Part shown: piece after piece, positions 55,346 to 64,000 of the stretch
Layout of the letters: each line of letters starts with the position of its first letter
Numbering within the stretch: the first letter of the stretch is position 1
Assembly (NCBI RefSeq): GCF_964019385.1
Contig: NC_088645.1
Coordinates: forward strand, 41,917,057-41,981,056
Length of the DNA stretch: 64,000 nucleotides
DNA from: Sycon ciliatum
Lineage: Eukaryota > Porifera > Calcarea > Leucosolenida > Sycettidae
Reading direction: 5' to 3'
The notes under the pieces: generated by a model
Seen by the model: the letters and a program-made list of their open reading frames with translations, nothing else
Databases searched by the model: none
Told to the model about the DNA's origin: nothing
Translations under genes and position numbers: made by a program

Positions 55346-56088
55346 ACACAGCCTTTGGGTCAGCCACTTGCGACAAAAGGCGACTGGCTGTATTATAGAT
55401 CTAGGGTACGTGTGGAGGCAGCTGAGCACAAGTCATTCTAGATTGGGGCACAGTCTAGTCTGTGTTTCCTGAACAAGTACGCATGTCCTGTCTGTCCTTA
55501 CTGGTACTGTCTTGGACATGGAAATCCAGCAGTAGGTTGACCGGGACCGGGGCCAACACTGCAACAGACAGACTCAGTGCACACCCATGTTGATCCGATG
55601 CGACCAGCGCGCTGCAGCGCAAAATACATGCATGTGTCGCTGTGTACTGCTTGCCCACGGCTGCATGGCCAGCGCCCTGGGGCCGCTAGACGTGCGACCG
55701 GATTTCCATGTCTACGACAGTACTACATGATTGTACTACTACTACTAGTACTAGTAGTAGTAGTAGTAGTACTATTACGTAGATCTACGCGACCAAGATT
55801 CAAGGCAAAAAGCCAATATCGATTCGAACACGTAAAAATCAACTCCACGTGGAAAAGTCTTGTGCGTTTCTCGCCAATGCGGCAATAGCTTTGGCAACTA
55901 ACTTTTATCCAGGCTATGGCCTTTTCAGCTAGGCACTTGCAGTGCACTGACCATGGACTACTGTCTAACGGTATGGATACACTAACTCACTGACTAAGCC
56001 GCGACTAAGCGCTCGTGGACTCTTCTTTTCTTTCCGAATAATTGAAAATATGTTTGAATGACTCCTACCAAATTTTGAGGATTGTGAA
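55344..56088. other. P450 upstream region, no gene seen
   Basis: Contains a TAC/TAG palindrome (55735-55775). No clear TATA box close to the P450 start. Confidence 0.35.
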
Positions 56089-59000
56089 ATGAACGAGTTG
56101 CTGCTCACCTTCGCCTTGATCGTCCTCTCGCTGATACTTTCGCTCATCTACTCATGGAAGTCACGTAGAGCCACCGGCAGCCAGCCAAGTAGCGATGGAG
56201 TTGACGGTGGCGAAGCTCAGGACATTCCTGCCCTTCCGGAGCGGCGGACCCTACTTGGCGGACACATTGCCTGGATAAAAGAACAGATCAAAAGGAAAGG
56301 CGGACTGCGATTCGCTGGCCATCTGGTGGCGCACGAGAAACACCGCTTGCCGGTATTTGCGTTGCACTTCGGCCCGTACGGCTTTGCCGAGCGTGCATGC
56401 GTCGTGGCGGACGCTACGCTGGCAGCGAAGCTGTGCGCCAACGATGCTGTCGGGGTGAGCTCACAGATCTGTGACGTGGTGAACTACATGATCGGCGCTG
56501 GGACCGTGTTCACGCAGAATGGCGAGGCATGGATCAAGCACAGAAATCTACTGGGCAACATCTTCACCGATGAGCACAGTACATTCAGCGTGGACACTGT
56601 AGCACAGGTCACAGCCAGTGAAATTCAGCGCTTCGTTGAATCGAAGACAGTGAGCGATAACGCAGCTGACGGAGATGGAGCTGCGGCGGCAGCAAAGAGC
56701 CGCAGTCCAACACTCCAGCGAGTGGAGGTGTGTGAAGTCGTTGAACGCTTAGCCATGGCGGCGCTGGCGCAAGTGTGCTTTGGCGTTGACATGACAACCG
56801 ATCACCATGATTTTGAGCCAATCCTGACGCGGTTCATACGCTGTTTCAACAAACTGGCCATCACACCATCACTAACGCTATGGAAACTAACCAACTTGCT
56901 CGAGTCGAGAAACTACTCGTCCGCCAAGGAAGACATGCTGAAAACGCTGTCTGACCTCGTCGCCGAAAGAGAACAGAAAGGCTTGGAGTCGGGCGAGGAT
57001 CTGCTGTCCTTGCTGTTACGTGTGGAGCATGACGGGTACGATCGCATGACCATTGACGGGGTTAAGGACAACGGCAATCGACCCGCTCGCAAGTCCAAGG
57101 CGCCGGAGGTGGTGCGATTCAGCCGCCAAGAAGCGCTGGAACAGGCTCTCATGATGTTCGTAGTCAGCCACAACACTATATCCTGCACGCTATCATGGCT
57201 CTTCTATTACCTAGGTAAGCCTTCGTGTAGCCGTCAGCAGATCAGTTGAATTGACAGAAGCAACAAAAATGTTTTAAGCAGTGTTGCTACTGTTATTTCA
57301 GCTAATCTCCAAAGACAACTTTCAGGCACAACAGTTAAAACTGTTGTGCCTGAAAGTTGTCTTTGGAGATTAGCTTGCACTTTCACTCCTTTGACCCTAA
57401 CTGTTGCGCTAACGTCCATTGACCCAGTGAGTGTGGCGTAAGTACAGGTTCGTGCACGAGTACGAGGACAGTACCGTGGAATCCGGCCCGCGTCGCGATA
57501 GCGGCAAGGGCTGGATGAACAGCGGTACTGACCGAGTATGAGTTACTGGAACGTGTTTCCCGTGTGCACCTACGGTCTGTTTCAAAAAGATTAGCAATCA
57601 AGTTTGGGTCTTAAAAAGTATGAAGATAAGGGAAATTTGGACAACAAAATACATAAAACGGCTTGTTAGGGCACGGCAAATTGTTCTGTGAAGGTTTCGG
57701 AACAATTGAACCAACCGTTAAGGAGTTAGTATTTCGGCCAGGTTTCTGGCCTTTTCCCATGGTTTATAATTTGCCCTCGAAGCCAGTATCGATTTGTTAT
57801 CAAAACCCACGATTTATCCCTTCCTTTTTGGCCTTGTGGTTATGCATGCTGTCTGCTGACCATGAAGTTGTGAGTTCAAATCCCAACAAATCTTCAAGTC
57901 AAATATTTTTTCTTGATTTTGTCATTGTTTTGGTGATCACGCTGGTACAAGACAAAGAAGGTGGCTGCGCCAAACGACTTGTTGGAGCTCGTATTTCCTG
58001 CCGAACTGACTGACACTTGACTGGCTCACGCCATTTGAAGTTGTGAACACGGAAGTCATTGCGCTGTAGCTACGTGTTGTTGAATACACCGGCACATCGA
58101 TCGATCGATTTCTGTTTGAGAATTATTTTAGTAACTGAAGATCGCCAATTTATTTGAATTTAGGAGTTAACACCGTCTTCTATCAGCTTTCACAGGCGTC
58201 TGCTTTTCTCAAAATGTCGTCGAAGTCACACGGATAGCTCTGCCACTTCAAGGCCTTGGGAATGAGTCTGTGTCAATGCCGTTTTCGTCACATCGTGAGA
58301 GTAAATTGCATCCGCGGCAGCTCAAAGAATCTATTTGGTCACAAAACGGACGCATCCCGCTCGTCAAAATTTACCAGACTTTCGACATGTCCTCTCTGAC
58401 TCCATATGCCATATCGATGCGAGGAAGAACTCGTTTGTTGTAAACCAGACGAACATGTACGAGTACCGACGTCAGTGAGTTGTCATTTTTCATGCTTTCG
58501 CGCGGAATATTTCTTCGAGTTGACAGTGAGTTTTTCCAGGCAGTGCTCGAGCGCTCATACGGTAAGACGGCAAACTCCCCGGGCGATCGCCAGGATTGCT
58601 TATCTTTTTGAAACTGACTATAAGCCAAATTCGTGAGCCAATGAACGCAGTGGATTCCGTTCCTGCCTGTCGTCACTTGACGACGGGAAGTGGAATCCGT
58701 TCCTGCCCTTCGTCACTTGACGACGGGCAGTGGATCCACTTCCATCACCTTTGAGCAGGCAGGACCGCGCTTTCCAGCCCCGCAATTTGATCTGTCATTG
58801 GTCGACTCCAAAGCGACACTCACGTGACATACGGGAATGCATGTATCCTAGGAAGTTAGCCATAGTTGGGCATTCAATGGTGTGCTTACGTCGGATTTGT
58901 GATATCTTCGATCAACTTTGCGTTGTCTGTAATTGCCTGCACCAGAAAAAACGTTGTTTATTTCAGTGTATGTTCTAGCAGAAAAATGTGGTAGACAAAA

Positions 59001-61867
59001 TGAGAAGTAAGGCAAGAGGACCAATGTGTTGCACCTTACTGAATACCTCACTCTTTTGTTTGCATTTGCATTAGATTTGATTTTGATATCCATAGATGGT
59101 GGTGGCGTTCCTACCAATGCGAAAAACTCCATTACCTGCCGAGTCTCACGTGAATCATGATTGTTATCTTTGTTTGTATTTTACGTGTTTGGTTTGTTCT
59201 GTGTAGCAAAAGATCCCAATCTTCAGTACCTGGTCTACAAGGAAGTCTCGTCGGTTCTCGTTGACAGCGAGCAGCAGCCGACCGTCAGTGCGTGCCGTGA
59301 CCTGACCTTCACCAAGATGGTTGTTCTGGAAACGCTGCGCTTGCGTCCTGCTGCACCGCTTCTCGTACGGAGTGTGAACAGTGATGTCGTTGTCGGAGGT
59401 GAGAAAAACGTAAACTTTTCAAAAGAGTACTGGCCGACCAATTTTAATACCAATTTCCTAGTTTGTGACGGGTTTTCGTCATGCAGACCCAATCGTGTCT
59501 GTGCAAGGTCGAGCGTTCTCGTCATGTATAGTGAATGCAGTGTACGTACTGTGTGCCCTACGTAATATATAACTTACTGTATCGCAGGAGCGGAATATCC
59601 GATCGCAGTGAACGGCAGTTCGTGGATTGTTCCTGGAAAAGGCTTTCTGGAGGCGTTAACTCATCAATTTTTTTCCATCCAGTGAATTTTGCTCACTTTC
59701 ATTCGGGGGACATACCAACTTATGTAATAATAATGATAATAATATTCACGGGATCCACGTTAGCATCACTTGAATGTTCCGAAACACGCAAGCTATAGCC
59801 TTCGCTTCCGCAGGCTACCACTAAGCCTTTTCGCCTTAGTGGCGAATGCAGACCTCACAAGCGAGTCAGGGGAGAGGAGGCAGCAAATTTTATCGTATTC
59901 ACAGTGCAGTTTGAATTGTAGTTCTTCATTGAAGCACAAGCTTCAAACGGAAGGAAATTGTAGTCCAGATGTGAAACTAGATAGCGGCACACTGTTGCCG
60001 GAGCTAGCACAGTCCTTGGTGTATTGTATACAGTAAAACCTGTAATGGCGACCACTCGGATATGGCGACCACTTTTCCTTGTCACGGACGCATTCACATT
60101 CAAAACACCTCGGATAAGGCGACCACTCGCTCAACGCGACCGACGACCACCCACCAGCGACCGCGCTGCACAGTGCTAGTCATGTAAATGTACGCATTGC
60201 ACGGTGCACCAGGCATGGTAGATCCATACATCAGTGCAGAAAGTGTACTTCGAAGTAGATATACATGGTGCATGCACGACATTTGACAGGTCTGCGAACC
60301 CCAGGCACATGAGCCGTGCTAGGGTAGCATAGGTGTGTGCACTGTGATGCACTGATCAAAATGATGTGTCACATGTGGATATGGTCATGTGACCCACTGA
60401 ACCTGGATAAGAAGACCACCTGGCCACGGCGACCACTTTTTCTCGTCCCTTGAGGGGTCGCTTTAGACAGGTTTCACTGTAATATGGAAAAACTGGTAGC
60501 GACTTCGGCAATACTTTTAAAGAAAAGTTTTTAGGTAGCAGTGTTGCAAATGGCCGTCCTGACTGCCTGCTCTACCTATCCATGAGTGACACTGACTCAA
60601 ACAAAATCACGTTTCGCGCGAGACTCGGCTGGAAGCCGAGTTTTCCGCATCCGCAGGAACGCCACCACAATCTAGGATCAATGCACAGATGCAGCTCCTA
60701 AAGTGGTGGGAGGTGAGCAGAGTATTTCCCCGGATACAAATCGCACCTTTTTACACTAAAATCCAAGGGTAAAAAAGGGGGTGCGACTTACAATCGAGCA
60801 TGACTTACTACTGAAGTCAATATATCTAATCAGTATTGCTCAAACCTGGAAATGGGGGTGCGACTTATAATCCAGTGCGACCTTTAATCGGGGAAATACG
60901 GTAGATCAGACCAACCACAAACTTACTCAAGCTGCTATCAGGTGATGAAAGCGCTGGAAGCATAGCGTCTCTATATTTGCATTCCCCTATTGATGTTTTG
61001 GCCTGCAAAGCACTACCTAAGCAGTGTTTTCCAGGCGCAATCTTTCCCAGCTTTCAAGCTCAACTGGTGAGGGGTGAATTCCCCGACCCACTGTGTATTA
61101 AGCAGGGAGTAGTGCTTTCTTGCATTTCACGCTGTGCCTCAGCCTTGTTGACGGTCGTGAGGCAGTCCAGTGTGTAGCATAGCCGGTGGGGGGAGGGATG
61201 CGCGAGATCTAGTGCTGTGAAACAAATTCTTATAACTATCACCGGAATTTCCACCACTATTTTGTACTTTTGTGAAATGGGTATCGATGTTGGGATATTC
61301 TGCTCGCTGTGATTCTTCTCTCTGTGTCTTTTTCTCTGTCTCTCTGTCTCCATCTCTCTCCCAGGCTACCGTTTCCTGAAGGGTGATCACATCTTGATGA
61401 GTTCGTATCTAGTACACCGGGACGGGCAGCACTGGCAGGAGCCAGAGCAGTTCGACGTCAGCCGCTGGACCAGCATCGGCACGGAAGGATACGCACCACG
61501 CAGTGCCTCGCATAGCAGCTTCACGGTCAGCAGCAGTCAAAGCCGTCGCGCCGGCAGCTCTGGCAGCAGCGGCAGCACGAGCAGTGGCAGTGGCGTAGAC
61601 CTGAGCGACGTGGCAGCCTACCTGTCGTTTGGCACTGGCGACAGAATGTGTCCAGCATATGCCAACGCCATGAACCAGATACTGGCCATCACGTCCGTCT
61701 GGATCAGGAAGTGGCGCATGTACCTGGCCGAGAAGACACTCTCCGAACAGGTCAGCTTCACCTACAGCCCTGGACACGTGTACATTCACTTAGAGCCTCG
61801 TGACATCACAGAGGAGTTCCAGAAGCCCACTCTCCCACCTGGTCCTCGGCGCTTCGTGATCTCGTGA
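56089..61867 (+). CDS. Cytochrome P450 monooxygenase
   Basis: Exons 56089-57214, 59207-59398 and 61365-61867 (phase-1 introns, GT-AG; 606 aa). The N-terminal membrane anchor (about residues 3-22, LLLTFALIVLSLILSLIYSW) implies an ER location. The helix C W-x3-R is W148-R152; the I-helix region is VVSHNTIS with Thr363, where the usual AGxxT glycine is Ser; ExxR is Glu417-Arg420 (ETLRLRP). FDVSRW is the PERF-like segment. The heme loop FGTGDRMCPA has Cys535 as ligand. It is longer than a typical ~500-aa P450 because of an acidic/Ala insert (near 200-215) and a Gly/Ser insert (about 495-517) just before the heme loop. All catalytic residues are present; subfamily and substrate unknown. Confidence 0.88.
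57301..57374. repeat. Perfect 74-bp palindrome in P450 intron 1
   Basis: GCTAATCTCCAAAGACAACT and the next 16 bases are repeated exactly in reverse complement after a 2-base centre, giving two 36-bp arms with no mismatch. Confidence 0.9.
57660..59095. other. P450 intron 1, repeats only
   Basis: 57830-57890 has tRNA-like A and B boxes (GTGGTTATGCATG and GAGTTCAAATCCC), probably a SINE head. 58650-58740 has repeated CGTCACTTGACGACGGG units. CGAACTGACTGACACTTGAC near 57998 echoes the ribozyme-element family. No exon recognised. Confidence 0.45.
59096..59159 (+). repeat. Dispersed GGTGGCGTTCC hairpin element, copy 3
   Basis: GGTGGTGGCGTTCCTACC...CCGAGTCTCACGTGAA. The hairpin is damaged. It lies directly before the P450 exon 2 acceptor region. 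Confidence 0.6.
60029..60481. mobile_element. MITE with CAGTAAAACCTG / CAGGTTTCACTG ends
   Basis: ACAGTAAAACCTGTAATGGC to GACAGGTTTCACTGTA, with repeated GCGACCACT inside. P450 intron 2; same family as 4727-4962. Confidence 0.75.
60616..60720 (-). repeat. Dispersed GGTGGCGTTCC hairpin element, copy 4 (inverted)
   Basis: Reverse complement carries ACCTCCCACCACTTTAGG, GTGGTGGCGTTCCTGCGG and the intact ACTCGGCT-TCC-AGCCGAGT hairpin; closest to 44641-44767. Confidence 0.65.
60721..60903. mobile_element. MITE with GTATTTCCCCG ends
   Basis: AGTATTTCCCCGGATA on the left, TCGGGGAAATACGGTA on the right; internal GGGGGTGCGACTTA repeated. Confidence 0.7.
60945..61170 (+). mobile_element. Third, decayed copy of the hammerhead-bearing element
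   Basis: Retains GCGTCTCTATATTTGCAT, the CAGGCGCAATCTTTCCCAGC region and the ribozyme zone. Lies in P450 intron 2. Confidence 0.6.
61058..61103 (+). ncRNA. Hammerhead ribozyme relic
   Basis: Helix II GGGG-TGAATT-CCCC survives, but the core reads CTGGTGA and GACCC instead of CTGATGA and GAAAC, and helix I has a mismatch. Inactive. Confidence 0.6.
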
Positions 61868-62560
61868 AGAATTGCCGGCCAATTTTGATTATAGCCGAAG
61901 GAATACTTTTGAAGTTGTTAAAAGGATTCTTTTGATAATCTACCGGAATTTCATTTGCCACGTTTTCCCTGAAACAGTAGTACCGCAAGCACTGATATAC
62001 ATACACCCCTCAGCAAATGTTTGTGTTTTTTGTTGTTTTTATTCGTTTTAGATCAGTGTAGAAGCTGTTCCGGGGCTGTTTTGTTCGGACCTGTTGGCCC
62101 TGTTGGCCATGTATACCTACTGTAGGACTGGTATAATATTTGCATCCCTCAAGTTAAGGCAAACAACACCTGGCACAGCTTGGCCCGTCCGTATGTATAC
62201 TGCGATAGCAAAGTTGTATACTGGTGTTTTAGCGTGGACTATCTGATCATTGCTGGCAGTGAACACAATCACAAGTTATCTATAGTTTTTTTGCGTTTAT
62301 ATACTCTTCTCTTCACAAGTTTGAAGGAAAGACACAAACTCTTCTCTAGTGCAATATTTTTCTGACCATGTTCAAGTTGATACCGTCTTCCTTGGTGCCG
62401 GAAGGATTATTTTACAAGCTATTGATGTGAGGCTTTATCTAAAATGCCATTGGCGTTCCTGGTGTTTTCTTTGAATACTTGACGTGGTGGAACTGAATTT
62501 TACGGCCTTCCCAGTATACCGACTACTATACTTGTCCAGTGAAGTGTGCTGGTTTCCAGT
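61868..62560. other. P450 3' flank, no further gene seen
   Basis: No recognised coding sequence or repeat. Confidence 0.4.
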
Positions 62561-62564
62561 CTGG

Positions 62565-62637
62565 TAAAGACCACCTGGCTTTAACAACCGCTTTTGCTTG
62601 CACAGTGGGGCGGTCGCTTAAACCAGGTTTTACTGTA
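62565..62637. mobile_element. Half MITE, CAGGTTTTACTGTA end
   Basis: AAGACCACCTGGC...AAACCAGGTTTTACTGTA, one end of the CAGTAAAACCTG family. Confidence 0.6.
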
Positions 62638-62834
62638 CAATAAAACCTGTAACTAGAGACCACCGTGACTAGCGACCAGCCTGGTACTGAAGACCACTCC
62701 GCCAGGCACGGACGGTCTCACATTCTTATATATTATGGTGGTGCGGTGCAAGCCTCTAACTAAGGACCACCTGCCACTAAAGACCACTTTCTCTGGCCCC
62801 AAGGGGTGGTCGTTAGTCACAGGTTTCACTGTAC
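62636..62834. mobile_element. MITE with ATAAAACCTG / CAGGTTTCACTGTA ends
   Basis: TACAATAAAACCTGTAAC to CACAGGTTTCACTGTA with repeated GACCACC motifs; abuts the half copy at 62565. Confidence 0.75.
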
Positions 62835-64000
62835 AAGTACACTGTACACTGACTCTGTTCATGTTTGCAGTGTGACCGCTGTGGCTGGCTGTGGCTGGCT
62901 GTTACTGCCTGTGCAGGGATACAAAATTACAATCCTTGGTATGTTTAGGTGTCTGAAAGCACAGTGCTGCTCAATGGAATCCGGTTGCAAGCTTGTGTCT
63001 CGCACCCTTTTGCAGCCCAGCGTTCACAGATGTAGGACTACGCAATGGCCGACGCTTACTAGAGTGACTGACCGGGTCTCATTCACCACTTCACCGTACA
63101 TGTCAGACATTTTTAAGTCGTCATTTGTGCGGCGGACATTCTTAATGTCCTGCAGGATGCTTGGCGTACCTGGTCACATTCGAGTAAAGACAATCGAAAA
63201 TTGTTCCTAAATGACATAATACAATCCTTGAGTGTGGTGGCGTTTCTGCAGATGCCGTGAAACTCAGGCCGATTGAGTCTCGTGAGAGCCGTTAATTTTT
63301 TTATATCATTTATGATGATTGCATGCTGCTTACGCAGATACATCAAGCAGTGCACCTGCACACAAGGATGGCAGCATACTTTCATACTGTTAGGGCCAGG
63401 CTGAGCCCAAAATCTACACTACGCAACCCGTTTGTCAGCCAACAGGCAAACGAGTTTTGTACATACATGTACACACATGTACATCCTGTATGGAATCGCA
63501 CTCACTACACTATCCTCTTAACCTCGTAACCCGTGAGCCGCAGTCGACAGACTCAAGACCTTGTCTTGACAAACGGTGCACAGAACTAGTCACGCACAGC
63601 TGCTGCTGCTGCTGTAGGTGGTAAGTGCGGACACTAGTCACGCACAGTCTAGTAGATCATGCTAGTAGATCAGTTCCATTTCCTTCTTCAGATAAACATA
63701 AAATAAAAGAGATAGTGATGATCAAGCTTTCAAGGCGGTTCAAGAAGAGGGATCGCATCAAATCACAACACGATGGCCATTTTGCACAGGCCTCACCTTG
63801 GTTGGATCATGCTACATATTTAAAAAATAAATAACAGAAAATACCTAACGGGCACCCAGAGTCAAGCAAATTGTGGAGCAAATGTCTCTAATTGCTTGGC
63901 TGTTGAATCTCTGCCTGAGTAGGCGCTACTAGTGTTATAGCCAACGGTCCGAAATACAAGACGGTGATAATACACCGAATCTATACGCTATTGCACATAT
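62835..64000. other. Unassigned to window end, one dispersed repeat
   Basis: Apart from the hairpin element at 63232-63297 and a short CTG run near 63601, no gene or family is recognised. Confidence 0.35.
63232..63297 (+). repeat. Dispersed GGTGGCGTTCC hairpin element, copy 5
   Basis: GTGGTGGCGTTTCTGCAG...AAACTCAGGCCGATTGAGTC. The stem has changed but still pairs (ACTCA/TGAGT). Confidence 0.55.

Noticed and set aside
59589..59660. Extra P450 exon after 59588 (reads GAEYPIAVNGSSWIVPGKG)
   Set aside because: Has an acceptor-like TATCGCAG but no phase-compatible donor, and exon 2 joins exon 3 perfectly without it (VVVGGYRFLKG).

Overview
The window is animal nuclear DNA, probably from a marine invertebrate such as a sponge, cnidarian or similar; the exact group cannot be fixed from sequence alone. 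The evidence is spliceosomal genes with GT-AG introns of matching phase, several classes of eukaryotic transposon (Jockey/CR1-like LINEs, Penelope-like elements, an LTR element, a THAP/YqaJ transposon, many MITEs and foldback elements), abundant CA, CT and CTA microsatellites, and one 200-base assembly gap (11301-11500). Nothing is bacterial: there are no operons, CRISPR arrays or prokaryotic signals. Exon models below come from hand translation with reading-phase checks; no transcripts or database searches were available. Layout. (1) 1-1493: 3' part of a LINE reverse transcriptase with its AT-rich tail. (2) 1494-11088 and 16640-29238: two arms of a very large inverted duplication, near-identical apart from insertions. 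Each arm carries one three-exon gene for a secreted, extremely Arg/Tyr-rich peptide precursor: signal peptide, strongly acidic propeptide, Lys-Arg cleavage site, then a mature peptide made of RRR-Y-S-Y units. (3) 11089-16639: spacer with the gap, degenerate retroelement pieces, a roughly 700-bp CT tract and a diverged third member of the Arg-rich family. (4) 16994-18763: a young non-autonomous LTR retrotransposon inserted in arm 2, with its 5-bp target duplication visible. (5) 28939-30800: a foldback element and the end of a Penelope-like element with a hammerhead-like motif. (6) About 30877-38722: an apparently complete two-gene DNA transposon resembling ISL2EU/IS4EU elements. It has convergent genes, one for a SWIM zinc finger plus YqaJ nuclease, the other for a THAP-DDE transposase fused to a probable C-terminal cysteine peptidase. 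(7) 38.9-55.4 kb: a MITE and foldback graveyard with two tandem TTAA-flanked elements, a U1-type zinc-finger gene and its inverted pseudogene, and a 429-bp retroelement carrying a textbook type I hammerhead ribozyme. (8) 56089-61867: a three-exon cytochrome P450. (9) 61.9-64 kb: MITEs and unassigned sequence. The most interesting items are the Arg/Tyr-rich prepropeptide family with charge-balancing acidic propeptides (not recognised as a described family), the hammerhead ribozyme in a TSD-flanked inverted-repeat element plus a second hammerhead-like motif behind a Penelope-like ORF, and the transposase-peptidase fusion. The big inverted repeat may be a real palindrome or two haplotypes joined head to head by the assembler. 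The 1-2% style differences, private insertions and nearby gap mean this must be settled before gene copy number is trusted.
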